NCBI GenBank assembly: GCA_029207755.1
Contig: JARCOQ010000228.1
Coordinates: 62,001 to 126,000, forward strand
DNA: 64,000 bases
Reading direction: 5' to 3'
DNA from: Chamaea fasciata
Lineage: Eukaryota > Chordata > Aves > Passeriformes > Sylviidae
Positions within the stretch are counted from its first letter, which is position 1. Every line of letters starts with the position of its first letter. A program made the translations under genes and the position numbers. The notes beneath the pieces were generated by a model. It searched no databases, was not told the DNA's origin, and saw only the letters and a list, made by a program, of their open reading frames with translations. Positions 31,211-45,842 of the stretch are shown here, piece after piece.

Positions 31211-33209
31211 GCAGGGACACCTAGGGGACAGCCAGGGCACCCCCAGGGACACCTAAAGGACAGCCAGGGCACCCCAGGGACACCTAGGGGACAGCCAGGG
31301 CACCCACAGGGACACTCAGGGCACCCCAGGGACACCTAGGGGACATCAAGGGCACCCCAGAGGCAGCCACGGCACCCCACAGATAGCCAGGGAACCCCCA
31401 GGGACACCTAAGGGACAGCCAGGGCACCCCCAGGGACACCTAAGGAACAGCCAGGGCACCCCCAGGGACACCTATGGGACAGCCAGGGCAGCCCTGGGAC
31501 ACCTACGGGACAGCCAGGGCACCCCCAGGGCACCCCAGGGACACCCAGGGCACCCCCAGGGACACCGAGGGGACAGCCAGGGCCCCCCAGGGACACCTAG
31601 AAGACAGCCAGGGCACCACAGGAACAGCCAGGGCACCCCCGGGGACACCCAGGGGACCCCAGGGACACCTAGGGGACAGCCAGGGCACCCAGAGGGACAC
31701 ACAGGGCACCACCAGGGACACCTAGGGGACGGCCAGGGCACTCCCAGGGACACCTAGGGGACAGCTAGGGCACCCCAGGGACAGCCAGGGCCCCCCCAGG
31801 GACACCAAGGGGACAGCCAGGGCACCTCCAGGGACACCTATGGGACAGCCAGGGCACCCCCAGGGACAGCCAGGGTACCCCCAGGGACCCCTAGGGGACA
31901 GCCTGGGCACAGCCGGGGCACCCCCAGGGACAGCTAGGGGACAGCCAGGGCATCCCCAGGGACACCCAGGGCACCCCCCAGGGACAGCTAGGGGACAGCC
32001 AGGGCATCCCCAGGGACACCAGAGCACCCACAGGGACACTTAGGGGACAGCCAGGGCACCCCCAGGGACACCTAGGGGACAGCCAGGGCACCCCAGGGAC
32101 GCCTTGGGGACAGCAAGGCAACCCAAGGACACCTAGGGGACAGCCAGGGCACCCCAGGGACACTCAGGGCACCCCAGGGACACCTAGGGGACATCAAGGG
32201 CACCCCAGAGGAAGCCACGGCACCCCACAGATAGCCAGGGAACCCCCAGGGACACCTAAGGGACAGCCAGGGCACCCCCAGGGACACCTAAGGAACAGCC
32301 AGGGCACCCCCAGGGACACCTATGGGACAGCCAGGGCAGCCCTGGGACACCTAGGGGACAGCCAGGGCACCCCCAGGGACACCTATAGGAAAGCCTGGGC
32401 ACCCCAGGGACAGCCAGGGAACCCCAGGGACACCTAGGGGACAGCCAGGGCACCCACAGGGACACTCAGGGCACCCCAGGGACACCTAGGGGACATCAAG
32501 GGCACCCCAGAGGCAGCCACGGCACCCCACAGATAGCCAGGGAACCCCCAGGGACACCTAAGGGACAGCCAGGGCACCCCCAGGGACACCTAAGGAACAG
32601 CCAGGGCACTCCCAGGGACACCTAGGGGACAGGCAGGGCACCCTTGGGACAGCCAGGGCTCCCCCAGGGACAACTAGGGGACAGCCAGAGCACCCCCAGG
32701 GACACCTCGGGGAAAGGCAGGGCACCCCCAGGGACACCTAGGGGACAGCAAGGCACCCCAGGGACACCCTGGGCACCCCCAGGGACACATAAGGGACAGC
32801 CAGTGCACCCCAGGGACACCAAGGGGACAGCCAGGGCACCCCCAGGGACACCTAGGGGACAGCTAGGGCACCCCAGGGACAGCCAGGGCCCCCCCGGGAT
32901 AGCCAGGGCATCCCCGGGGACACCTAGGGGACAGCCAGGGCACCACAGGGACACCCAGGGCACCCCCAGGGACACCAAGGGGACAGCCAGGGCACCTCCT
33001 GGGACACGTATGGGACAGCCAGGGCACCCCCAGGGACACCAAGGGGACAGCCAGGGCACCTCCTGGGACACGTATGGGACAGCCAGGGCACCCCCAGGGA
33101 CACCTAGGGGACAGCCAGGGCACCCCAGGGAAAGCCAGGGCACCCCAGGGACACCTAGGGGACAGGCAGGGACCCCCAGGTACAGCCAGGGGACAGCCAG
33201 GGCCCCCCC
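31211..33209. repeat. CCTAGG minisatellite array 6
   Basis: It follows arrays 4 and 5 but is about 350 bp shorter through loss of internal units near its right end. The higher-order period from E to F is therefore 3,292 bp. Confidence 0.97.
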
Positions 33210-34492
33210 AGAGGTTGAAGGGGCCCCCCCGCTCCAAACCCAGCACGGATGCCTGCGTTGCGGCCCCCCAAAAACCCATGGCCGCCCCTCGAGCTGATAT
33301 CGACCCCCCCACAGCATCATTGATCCCCACCCGAGTGTCACTGACCCCCCCAATGTCATTGATGCGCCCCCCAATATTCCATTGATCCTTCCTCAGCGTC
33401 GCTGACCCCCCCCAAAATTCCATTGATCCCCTCCACTTGATCCCGCCCTTTTTCTCCCCTCACGTTTCCCGCACTTTTTCGTGGGGAACGACCCCTGAGG
33501 GGTCCTGTGGAAGGATTCTGGAGGTCCGAGGGGTGAATTTGGGGTTTGAAGGGAGGTTTTGGGGGGTCCCAGGGATGGATTTGGGGGTTTTTGGGGGTCC
33601 AAGGGATGGATTTGGGGGTCCCGGGGTGGATCTGGGGTCCTGGGGAGGTTTTGGGGGGTCCCAGGGGTGGATTTGGGGTTCATGGGGAGGGGTTTGGGGG
33701 TTTTTTGGGGCTTCAGGGGTGAATTTGGGGTCCGGGGAGAGGTTTTGGGGGTTTTTTGGGGTCCCAGGGGTGAATTTGGGGTCTGGGGAGGGGTTTTTGG
33801 GGGTCCCTCACCTGCAGGGCGTCGCGGGGGTGGCAGGGGGAGGGGGCAGCGGGGGGGGCCCAGCGCCCACCCCCCCTTGGGCTTCAGGAGGGCGTCGATG
33901 AGACCGAAACAGCTCGGGGGGGGGGTCAAAAACGGGGGGGGTCACGGGCTGGAACCCCCCAGTGCCCCCCAAACCACCCCCAGGGCCCCCCCGACCTCCA
34001 GGAGCCCGCAAAACCCTCCTCAGGTTCCTTTGATGCCTCAAATGGGCTGCCCAAACCTCCCGAAGATCCCCGAAAAACACCCAAAGCAGCCCCCAGGACT
34101 CCCCCCAGACCCCCCAAAACCCCCCAAACCCCTCCAGGACAACTCGGGACCCCCAGGACCCCCCAAAATCCGCCCCCCCCTCCCCCTGAGGCCTCATTTG
34201 ACCCGCTCCACGTTGCGGACAGGCACCAGCTGATCAAGCCACAAGCACCAGCACCTGCGGGACTGGGATGGACTGGGAGCACTGGGAGGGTGATCAGAGA
34301 GAACTGGGATGGACGGGGAGTGGACTGGGACGAACTGGCAGGCGTGTGGGGGTCCATGGTGGGCACACGGTGCCTTACTGGTCTGTACTGGAATGGGTCT
34401 AATGGCCCCAGGGGAGGGGGTGTGGCCACACTGGTCCAGACTGGGAGGGGTGTCACCATGGCGCCGGAGGCGGAGTCGAGGATACGAGCGAG
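33210..34492. repeat. 1.3-kb module, copy F (mosaic)
   Basis: The left half is like copy A (one 26-bp unit, GACCGAAAC). From about 33,915 to 34,185 it carries copy-B-type sequence: a 10-G run, AATGGGCTGCC, CACCCAAAGCAG and CCCCCAGGACTCCCCCCAGA with AAAACCCCCCAAA. It then returns to the common type (GAGGCCTCATTTG). This is a clear conversion-like tract. Confidence 0.94.
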
Positions 34493-37400
34493 GCAGGGAC
34501 ACCTAGGGGACAGCCAGGGCACCCCCAGGGACACCTAAAGGACAGCCAGGGCACCCCAGGGACACCTAGGGGACAGCCAGGGCACCCACAGGGACACTCA
34601 GGGCACCCCAGGGACACCTAGGGGACATCAAGGGCACCCCAGAGGCAGCCACGGCACCCCACAGATAGCCAGGGCACCCCCAGGGACACCTATGGGACAG
34701 CCAGGGCAGCCCTGGGACACCTACGGGACAGCCAGGGCACCCCCAGGGCACCCCAGGGACACCCAGGGCACCCCCAGGGACACCTAGGGGACACCCAGGG
34801 CACCCCCAGGGACACCGAGGGGACAGCCAGGGCCCCCCAGGGACACCTAGAAGACAGCCAGGGCACCACAGGAACAGCCAGGGCACCCCCGGGGACACCC
34901 AGGGGACCCCAGGGACACCTAGGGGACAGCCAGGGCACCCAGAGGGACACACAGGGCACCACCAGGGACACCTAGGGGACGGCCAGGGCACTCCCAGGGA
35001 CACCTAGGGGACAGCTAGGGCACCCCAGGGACAGCCAGGGCCCCCCCAGGGACACCAAGGGGACAGCCTCGGCACCTCCAGGGACACCTATGGGACAGCC
35101 AGGGCACCCCCAGGGACAGCCAGGGTACCCCCAGGGACCCCTAGGGGACAGCCTGGGCACCCCCAGGGACAGCCGGGGCACCCCCAGGGACAGCTAGGGG
35201 ACAGCCAGGGCATCCCCAGGGACACCCAGGGCACCCCCAGGGACAGCTAGGGGACAGCCAGGGCATCCCCAGGGACACCAGAGCACCCACAGGGACACTT
35301 AGGGGACAGCCAGGGCCCTCCCAGGGACACCAGGGTACACCCAGGGCCCCCCCAGGGACAGACAAGGCACCCCTAGGGACACCTATGGGACAGCCAGGGA
35401 CCCCCAGGGACAGCCAGGGCACCCCCAGGGACACCTATGGGACAGCCAGGGACCCCCAGGGACAGCCAGGGCACCCCCAGGGACACCTAGGGGACAGCCA
35501 GGGCACCCCAGGGACGCCTTGGGGACAGCAAGGCAACCCAAGGACACCTAGGGGACAGCCAGGGCACCCCAGGGACACTCAGGGCACCCCAGGGACACCT
35601 AGGGGACATCAAGGGCACCCCAGAGGCAGCCACGGCACCCCACAGATAGCCAGGGAACCCCCAGGGACACCTAAGGGACAGCCAGGGCACCCCCAGGGAC
35701 ACCTAAGGAACAGCCAGGGCACCCCCAGGGACACCTATGGGACAGCCAGGGCAGCCCTGGGACACCTAGGGGACAGCCAGGGCACCCCCAGGGACACCTA
35801 TAGGAAAGCCTGGGCACCCCAGGGACAGCCAGGGAACCCCAGGGACACCTAGGGGACAGCCAGGGCACCCACAGGGACACTCAGGGCACCCCAGGGACAC
35901 CTAGGGGACATCAAGGGCACCCCAGAGGCAGCCACGGCACCCCACAGATAGCCAGGGAACCCCCAGGGACACCTAAGGGACAGCCAGGGCACCCCCAGGG
36001 ACACCTAAGGAACAGCCAGGGCACCCCCAGGGACACCTATGGGACAGCCAGGGCAGCCCTGGGACACCTAGGGGACAGCCAGGGCACCCCCAGGGACACC
36101 TATAGGAAAGCCTGGGCACCCCAGGGACAGCCAGGGCACCCCAGGGACACCTAGGGGACAGCCAGGGCCCCCCAGGGACACCTAGAAGACAGCCAGGGCA
36201 CCACAGGAACAGCCAGGGCACCCCCGGGGACACCCAGGGGACCCCAGGGACACCTAGGGGACAGCCAGGGCACCCAGAGGGACACCCAGGGCACCCCCAG
36301 GGACACCTAGGGGACAGCCAGGGCACCCCAGGGACAGCCAGTGCACCCCAGGGACACATAGGGGACAGCCAGGGTACCCCCAGGGGCACCTAGGGGACAG
36401 CCTGGGCACCCCCAGGGACAGCCGGGGCACCCCTAGGGCACCCCAGGGACACCCAGGGTCCCCCCAGGGACACGTAGGGGACAGCCAGGGCACACCAGGG
36501 ACAGCCAGGGCACCCCCAGGGACACCTAGGGGACAGCCAGGGCACCCCAGGGACAGCCAGGGCACCCCCAGGGACAGCTAGGGGACAGCCTGGGCACCCT
36601 AGAGACACCTAGGTGAAAGCCAGGGCTCCCCCAGGGACACCAAGCGGATAGCCAGGGCACATCCAGGGACACATAGGGGACAGCCAAGGCACCCCAGGGA
36701 CACCTAGGGAACAGCCAGGGCACCCCGGGAAACCCAGGGCACCCCCAGGGACACGTAGGGGACAGCCAGGGCACACCAGGGACAGCCAGGGCACACCAGG
36801 GACACCTAGTGGACGGCCAGGGCACCCAAGGGACACCCAGGGCACCCCCAAGGACAGCTAGGGGACAGCCTGGGCACCCTAGAGACACCTAGGGGAAAGC
36901 CAGGGCACCCCCAGGGACACCAAGGGGATAGCCAGGGGACATCCAGGGACACCTATGGGACAGCCAGGGCACCCCCAGGGACACCAAGGGGACAGCCAGG
37001 GCACCTCCAGGGACACCAAGGGGACAGGCAGGTCACCCCCAGGGACACCAAGGGGACAGCCACGGCACCCCAGGGACACCTAGGGGACAGCCAGGGCACC
37101 CCAGGCACAGCCAGGGTACCCCCAGGGACCCCTAGGGGACAGCCTGGGCACCCCCAGGGACAGCCGGGGCACCCCTAGAGCACCTCAGGGACACCCAGGG
37201 CACCCCCAGGGACACGTAGGGGACAGCTAGGGCACACCAGGGACACCCAGGGCACCCCCAGGGACAGCTAGGGGACAGCCAGGGCATCCCCAGGGACACC
37301 AGAGCACCCCCAGGGACACTTAGGGGACAGCCAGGGCCCTCCCAGGGACACCAGGGTACACCCAGGGCCCCCCCAGGGACAGACAAGGCACCCCTAGCGA

Positions 37401-40257
37401 CACCTATGGGACAGCCAGGGACCCCCAGGGACAGCCAGGGCACCCCCAGGGACACCTAGGGGACAGCCAGGGCACCCCAGGGACGCCTTGGGGACAGCAA
37501 GGCACCCCAAGGACACCTAGGGGACAGCCAGGGCACCCCTGGGAAAGCCAGGGCACCCCAGGGACACCTAGGGGACAGCCAGGTCACCCCCTGGGACACC
37601 TAGGGGACAGCCAGGGCACCCCAGGGATACCTAGGGGACAGCCAGGGACGCCCAGGGACAGCCAGGGCACCCCAGGGACACCTAGGGGACAGCCAGGGAC
37701 CCCCAGGGACAGCCAGGGCACTCCCAGGGACACCTAGGGGACAGGCAGGGCACCCTAGGGTCAGCCAGGGCTCCCCCAGGGACAGCTAGGGGACAGCCAG
37801 GGAACCCCCAGGGACACCTAGGGGACAGTCAGGGCACTCCAGGGACACCTAGGGGACAGCCAGAGCACCCCAAGGACAGCCAGGGCACCCCCAGGGACAC
37901 CTCGGGGACAGGCAGGGCACCCCCAGGGACACCTAGGGGACAGGCAGGGCACCCCCAGCGACACCTAGGGGACAGCAAGGCACCCCAGGGACACCCTGGG
38001 CACCCCCAAGGACACATAAGGGACAGCCAGGGCACCCCAAGGAGAGCCAGGGCACCCCCAGGGACATCTAAGGGACAGCCAGGGTACCCCAGGGACACCA
38101 AGGGGATAGCCAGGGCACCCCCAAGGACACCTAGGGGACAGCTAGGGCACCCCAAGGACACCCAGGGCACCCCCAGGGACACCAAGGGGACAGCCAGGGC
38201 ACCTCCAGGGACACCTATGGGACAGCCAGGGCACCCCCAGGGACACTTAGGGGACAGCCAGGGCCCTCCCAGGGAGACCAGGGTACACCCAGGGCCCCCC
38301 CAGGGACAGACAAGGCACCCCTAGGGACACCTATGGGACAGCCAGGGACCCCCAGGGACAGCCAGGGCACCCCCAGGGACACCTAGGGGACAGCCAGGGC
38401 ACCCCAGGGACGCCTTGGGGACAGCAAGGCACCCCAAGGACACCTACGGGACAGCCAGGGCACCCCAGGGAAAGCCAGGGCACCCCAGGGACACCTAGGG
38501 GACAGCCAGGGACCCCCAGGGACAGCCAGGGCACCCCCAGGGACTCCAGGGCATCTCCAGGGACACCAAGGGGACAGCCAGGGCACCTCCAGGGACACCT
38601 AGGGGACAGGCAGGTCACCCCCAGGGACACCAAGGGGACAGCCACGGCACCCCAGGGACACCTAGGGGACAGCCAGGGCACCCCAGGCACAGCCAGGGTA
38701 CCCCCAGGGACCCCTAGGGGACAGCCTGGGCACCCCCAGGGACAGCCGGGGCACCCCTAGAGCACCTCAGGGACACCCAGGGCACCCCCAGGGACACGTA
38801 GGGGACAGCTAGGGCACACCAGGGACAGCCAGGGCACCCCCAGGGACACCTAGGGGACAGCCAGGGCACCCCAGGGACACCCAGGGCACCCCCAGGGACA
38901 GCTAGGGGACAGCCAGGGCATCCCCAGGGACACCAGAGCACCCCCAGGGACACTTAGGGGACAGCCAGGGCCCTCCCAGGGACAGACAAGGCACCCCTAG
39001 CGACACCTATGGGACAGCCAGGGACCCCCAGGGACAGCCAGGGCACCCCCAGGGACACCTAGGGGACAGCCAGGGCACCCCAGGGACGCCTTGGGGACAG
39101 CAAGGCACCCCAGGGACACCTAGGGGACAGCCAGGGCACCCCTGGGAAAGCCAGGGCACCCCAGGGACACCTAGGGGACAGCCAGGTCACCCCCTGGGAC
39201 ACCTAGGGGACAGGCAGGGCACCCCAGGGATACCTAGGGGACAGCCAGGGACGCCCAGGGACAGCCAGGGCACCCCAGGGACACCTAGGGGACAGCCAGG
39301 GACCCCCAGGGACAGCCAGGGCACCCCCAGGGACACCTAGGTGACATCCAGGGCACTCCCAGGGACACCTAGGGGACAGGCAGGGCACCCTAGGGTCAGC
39401 CAGGGCTCCCCCAGGGACAGCTAGGGGACAGCCAGGGAACCCCCAGGGACACCTAGGGGACAGTCAGGGCACTCCAGGGACACCTAGGGGACAGCCAGAG
39501 CACCCCAAGGACAGCCAGGGCACCCCCAGGGACACCTCGGGGACAGGCAGGGCACCCCCAGGGACACCTAGGGGACAGGCAGGGCACCCCCAGCGACACC
39601 TAGGGGACAGCAAGGCACCCCAGGGACACCCTGGGCACCCCCAAGGACACATAAGGGACAGCCAGGGCACCCCAAGGAGAGCCAGGGCACCCCCAGGGAC
39701 ATCTAAGGGACAGCCAGGGTACCCCAGGGACACCAAGGGGACAGCCAGGGCACCCCCAGGGACACCTAGGGGACAGCTAGGGCACCCCAAGGACACCCAG
39801 GGCACCCCCAGGGACACCAAGGGGACAGCCAGGGCACCTCCAGGGACACCTATGGGACAGCCAGGGCACCCCCAGGGACACTTAGGGGACAGCCAGGGCC
39901 CTCCCAGGGAGACCAGGGTACACCCAGGGCCCCCCCAGGGACAGACAAGGCACCCCTAGGGACACCTATGGGACAGCCAGGGACCCCCAGGGACAGCCAG
40001 GGCACCCCCAGGGACACCTAGGGGACAGCCAGGGCACCCCAGGGACGCCTTGGGGACAGCAAGGCACCCCAAGGACACCTACGGGACAGCCAGGGCACCC
40101 CAGGGAAAGCCAGGGCACCCCAGGGACACCTAGGGGACAGCCAGGGACCCCCAGGGACAGCCAGGGCACCCCCAGGGACTCCAGGGCATCCCCAGGGACA
40201 CCTAGGGGACAGGCAGGGCACCCCCAGGTACAGCCAGGGGACAGCCAGGGCCCCCCC
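34493..40257. repeat. CCTAGG minisatellite array 7
   Basis: The longest uninterrupted arrays are this one and array 9, at about 5.8 kb each. Blocks of about 1.6 kb recur within it (compare 37,100-38,690 with 38,700-40,200) and again in arrays 8 and 9, giving a second level of higher-order structure. Confidence 0.97.
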
Positions 40258-41592
40258 AGAGGTTGAAGGGGCCCCCCCGCTCCAAACCCAGCACGGATGC
40301 CTGCGTTGCGGCCCCCCCAAAAACCCATGGCCGCCCCTCGAGCTGATATCGACCCCCCCACAGCATCATTGATCCCCACCCGAGTGTCACTGACCCCCCC
40401 AATGTCATTGATGCCCCCCCAATATTCCATTGATCTTTCCTCAGCGTCGCTGACCCCCCCCAAAATTCCATTGATCCCCTCCACTTGATCCCGCCCTTTT
40501 TCTCCCCTCACGTTTCCCGCCCTTTTTCTCCCCTCACGTTTCCCGCACTTTTTCTCCCCTCACGTTTCCCGCACTTTTTCGTGGGGAACGACCCCTGAGG
40601 GGTCCTGTGGAAGGATTCTGGAGGTCCGAGGGGTGAATTTGGGGTTTGAAGGGAGGTTTTGGGGGGTCCCAGGGATGGATTTGGGGGTTTTTGGGGGTCC
40701 AAGGGATGGATTTGGGGGTCCCGGGGTGGATCTGGGGTCCTGGGGAGGTTTTGGGGGGTCCCAGGGGTGGATTTGGGGTTCATGGGGAGGGGTTTGGGGG
40801 TTTTTTGGGGCCTCAGGGGTGAATTTGGGGTCCGGGGAGAGGTTTTGGGGGTTTTTTGGGGTCCCAGGGGTGAATTTGGGGTCTGGGGAGGGGTTTTTGG
40901 GGGTCCCTCACCTGCAGGGCTTCGCGGGGGTGGCAGGGGGAGGGGGCAGCGGGGGGGGCCCAGCGCCCACCCCCCCTTGGGCTTCAGGAGGGCGTCGATG
41001 AGACCGAAACAGCTCGGGGGGGGGGGGGGGGGTCAAAAACGGGGGGGGGGTCACGGGCTGGAACCCCCCAGTGCCCCCCAAACCACCCCCAGGGCCCCCC
41101 CGACCTCCAGGAGCCCGCAAAACCCTCCTCAGGTTCCTTTGATGCCTCAAATGGGCCGCCCAAACCTCCCGAAGATCCCCGAAAAACACCCACAGCAGCC
41201 CCTTGAGACTCCCCGCAGACCCCCCAAACCCCTCCAGGACAACTCGGGACCCCCAGGACCCCCCAAAATCCGCCCCCCCCTCCCCCTGAGGCCTCATTTG
41301 ACCCGCTCCACGTTGCGGACAGGCACCAGCTGATCAAGCCACAAGCACCAGCACCTGCGGGACTGGGATGGACTGGGAGCACTGGGAGGGTGATCAGAGA
41401 GAACTGGGATGGACGGGGAGTGGACTGGGACGAACTGGCAGGCGTGTGGGGATCCATGGTGGGCACACGGTGCCTTACTGCTCTGTACTGGGATGGGTCT
41501 AATGGCCCCAGGGGAGGGGGTGTGGCCACACTGGTCCAGACTGGGAGGGGTGTCACCATGGCGCCGGAGGCGGAGTCGAGGATACGAGCGAG
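40258..41592. repeat. 1.3-kb module, copy G
   Basis: It has three 26-bp C/T-rich units (the third beginning CGCACTTTTT) and a 17-G run. It shares GGGGATCCATGG and TTACTGCTCTGTACTGGGAT with copy H only. GGGCTTCGCGG is private. Confidence 0.93.
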
Positions 41593-44517
41593 GCAGGGAC
41601 ACCTAGGGGACAGCCAGGGCACCCCAGGGACACCTAAAGGACAGCCAGGGCACCCCAGGGACACCTAGGGGACAGCCAGGGCACCCACAGGGACACCTAA
41701 TGGACAGCCAGGGCACCCCAGGGACAGCCAGGGCACCCCCAGGGACACCTAAAGGACAGCCAGGGCACCCCAGGGACACCTAGGGGACAGCCAGGTCACC
41801 CACAGGGGACACTCAGGGCACCCCAGGGACACCTAGGGGACATCAAGGGCACCCCAGAGGCAGCCACGGCACCCCACAGATTGCCAGGGAACCCCCAGGG
41901 ACGCCTAAGGAACAGCCAGGGCACCCCCAGGGACACCTATGGGACAGCCAGGGCAGCCCTGGGACACCTAGGGGACAGCCAGGGCACCCCCAGGGACACC
42001 TATAGGAAAGCCTGGGCACCCCAGGGACAGCCAGGGAACCCCAGGGACACCTAGGGGACAGCCAGGGCCCCCCAGGGACACCTAGAAGACAGCCAGGGCA
42101 CCACAGGAACAGCCAGGGCACCCCCGGGGACACCCAGGGGACCCCAGGGACACCTAGGGGACAGCCAGGGCACCCACAGAGACACCCAGGGCACCCCCAG
42201 GGACACCTAGGGGACAGCCAGGACACTCCCAGGGACACCTAGGGGACAGGCAGGGCACCCTTGGGACAGCCAGGGCTCCCCCAGGGACAACTAGGGGACA
42301 GCCAGGGACCCCCAGGGACACCTAGGTGACAGCCAGGGCACTCCCAGGGACACCTAGGGGACAGGCAGGGCACCCTAGGGTCAGCCAGGGCTCCCCCAGG
42401 GACAACTAGGGGACAGCCAGGGAACCCCCAGGGACACCTAGGGGACAGTCAGGGCACTCCAGGGACACCTAGGGGACAGCCAGAGCACCCCAAGGACAGC
42501 CAGGGCACCCCCAGGGACACCTCGGGGACAGGCAAGGCACCCCCAGGGACACCTAGGGGACAGCAAGGCACCCCAGGGACACCCTGGGCACCCCCAGGGA
42601 CACATAAGGGACAGCCAGGGCACCCCAAGGAGAGCCAGGGCACCCCCAGGGACATCTAAGGGACAGCCAGGGTACCCCAGGGACACCAAGGGGACAGCCA
42701 GGGCACCCCCAGGGACACCTAGGGGACAGCTAGGGCACCCCAGGGACAGCCAGGGCCCCCCCAGGGATAGCCAGGGCATCCCCGGGGACACCTAGGGGAC
42801 AGCCAGGGCACCCCAGGGCACCCCCAGGGACACCAAGGGGACAGCCAGGGCACCTCCAGGGACACCTATGGGACAGCCAGGGCACCCCCAGGGACACCAA
42901 GGGGACAGCCAGGGGCACCTCCAGGGACACCTAGGGGACAGGCAGGTCACCCCCAGGGACAGCCAGGGTACCCCCAGGGACCCCTCGGGGACAGCCTGGG
43001 CACTCCCAGGGACAGCCGGGGCACCCCTAGAGCACCTCAGGGACACCCAGGGCACCCCCAGGGACACGTAGGGGACAGCTAGGGCACACCAGGGACAGCC
43101 AGGGCACCCCCAGGGACACCTAGGGGACAGCCAGGGCGCCCCAGGGACACCCAGGGCACCCCCAGGGACAGCTAGGGGACAGCCAGGGCATCCCCAGGGA
43201 CACCAGAGCACCCCCAGGGACACTTAGGGGACAGCCAGGGCCCTCCCAGGGACACCAGGGTACACCCAGGGCCCCCCCAGGGACAGACAAGGCACCCCTA
43301 GCGACACCTATGGGACAGCCAGGGACCCCCAGGGACAGCCAGGGCACCCCCAGGGACACCTAGGGGACAGCCAGGGCACCCCAGGGACGCCTTGGGGACA
43401 GCAAGGCACCCCAGGGACACCTAGGGGACAGCCAGGGCACCCCTGGGAAAGCCAGGGCACCCCAGGGACACCTAGGGGACAGCCAGGTCACCCCCTGGGA
43501 CACCTAGGGGACAGGCAGGGCACCCCAGGGATACCTAGGGGACAGCCAGGGACGCCCAGGGACAGCCAGGGCACCCCCAGGGACACCTAGGTGACAGCCA
43601 GGGCACTCCCAGGGACACCTAGGGGACAGGCAGGGCACCCTAGGGTCAGCCAGGGCTCCCCCAGGGACAGCTAGGGGACAGCCAGGGAACCCCCAGGGAC
43701 ACCTAGGGGACAGTCAGGGCACTCCAGGGACACCTAGGGGACAGCCAGAGCACCCCAAGGACAGCCAGGGCACCCCCAGGGACACCTCGGGGACAGGCAG
43801 GGCACCCCCAGGGACACCTAGGGGACAGCCAGGGCACCCCCAGCGACACCTAGGGGACAGCAAGGCACCCCAGGGACACCCTGGGCACCCCCAAGGACAC
43901 ATAAGGGACAGCCAGGGCACCCCAAGGAGAGCCAGGGCACCCCCAGGGACATCTAAGGGACAGCCAGGGTACCCCAGGGACACCAAGGGGACAGCCAGGG
44001 CACCCCCAGGGACACCTAGGGGACAGCTAGGGCACCCCAAGGACACCCAGGGCACCCCCAGGGACACCAAGGGGACAGCCAGGGCACCTCCAGGGACACC
44101 TATGGGACAGCCAGGGCACCCCCAGGGACACTTAGGGGACAGCCAGGGCCCTCCCAGGGAGACCAGGGTACACCCAGGGCCCCCCCAGGGACAGACAAGG
44201 CACCCCTAGGGACACCTATGGGACAGCCAGGGACCCCCAGGGACAGCCAGGGCACCCCCAGGGACACCTAGGGGACAGCCAGGGCACCCCAGGGACGCCT
44301 TGGGGACAGCAAGGCACCCCAAGGACACCTACGGGACAGCCAGGGCACCCCAGGGAAAGCCAGGGCACCCCAGGGACACCTAGGGGACAGCCAGGGACCC
44401 CCAGGGACAGCCAGGGCACCCCCAGGGACTCCAGGGCATCCCCAGGGACACCTAGGGGACAGGCAGGGCACCCCCAGGTACAGCCAGGGGACAGCCAGGG
44501 CCCCCCCAGAGGTTGAA
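41593..44517. repeat. CCTAGG minisatellite array 8
   Basis: About 2.9 kb. Its left part follows the start of array 2, with CACCTAATGGACAGCC and CAGATTGCC variants shared with array 9. Its right part matches the end of array 7. Confidence 0.97.
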
Positions 44518-45842
44518 GGGGCCCCCCCGCTCCAAACCCAGCACGGATGCCTGCGTTGCGGCCCCCCAAAAACCCATGGCCGCCCCTCGAGCTGATATCG
44601 ACCCCCCCACAGCATCATTGATCCCCACCCGAGTGTCACTGACCCCCCCAATGTCATTGATGCCCCCCCAATATTCCATTGATCTTTCCTCAGCGTCGCT
44701 GACCCCCCCCAAAATTCCATTGATCCCCTCCACTTGATCCCGCCCTTTTTCTCCCCTCACGTTTCCCGCCCTTTTTCTCCCCTCACGTTTCCCGCACTTT
44801 TTCTCCCCTCACGTTTCCCGCACTTTTTCGTGGGGAACGACCCCTGAGGGGTCCTGTGGAAGGATTCTGGAGGTCCGAGGGGTGAATTTGGGGTTTGAAG
44901 GGAGGTTTTGGGGGGTCCCAGGGATGGATTTGGGGGTTTTTGGGGGTCCAAGGGATGGATTTGGGGGTCCCGGGGTGGATCTGGGGTCCTGGGGAGGTTT
45001 TGGGGGGTCCCAGGGGTGGATTTGGGGTTCATGGGGAGGGGTTTGGGGGTTTTTTTGGGGCCTCAGGGGTGAATTTGGGGTCCGGGGAGAGGTTTTGGGG
45101 GTTTTTTGGGGTCCCAGGGGTGAATTTGGGGTCTGGGGAGGGGTTTTTGGGGGTCCCTCACCTGCAGGGCGTCGCGGGGGTGGCAGGGGGAGGGGGCAGC
45201 GGGGGGGGCCCAGCGCCCACCCCCCCTTGGGCTTCAGGAGGGCGTCGATGAGACCGAAACAGCTCGGGGGGGGGGGGGGGGGGTCAAAAACGGGGGGGGG
45301 TCACGGGCTGGAACCCCCCAGTGCCCCCCAAACCACCCCCAGGGCCCCCCCGACCTCCAGGAGCCCGCAAAACCCTCCTCAGGTTCCTTTGATGCCTCAA
45401 ATGGGCCGCCCAAACCTCCCGAAGATCCCCGAAAAACACCCACAGCAGCCCCTTGAGACTCCCCGCAGACCCCCCAAACCCCTCCAGGACAACTCGGGAC
45501 CCCCAGGACCCCCCAAAATCCGCCCCCCCCTCCCCCTGAGGCCTCATTTGACCCGCTCCACGTTGCGGACAGGCACCAGCTGATCAAGCCACAAGCACCA
45601 GCACCTGCGGGACTGGGATGGACTGGGAGCACTGGGAGGGTGATCAGAGAGAACTGGGATGGACGGGGAGTGGACTGGGACGAACTGGCAGGCGTGTGGG
45701 GATCCATGGTGGGCACACGGTGCCTTACTGCTCTGTACTGGGATGGGTCTAATGGCCCCAGGGGAGGGGGTGTGGCCACACTGGTCCAGACTGGGAGGGG
45801 TGTCACCATGGCGCCGGAGGCGGAGTCGAGGATACGAGCGAG
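44518..45842. repeat. 1.3-kb module, copy H
   Basis: It is the sister of copy G, with the same three 26-bp units and the same CTCTGTACTGGGAT variant. It has an 18-G run and one extra T in the G-rich tract (GGGGGTTTTTTTGGGGCC near 45,050). Confidence 0.93.
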
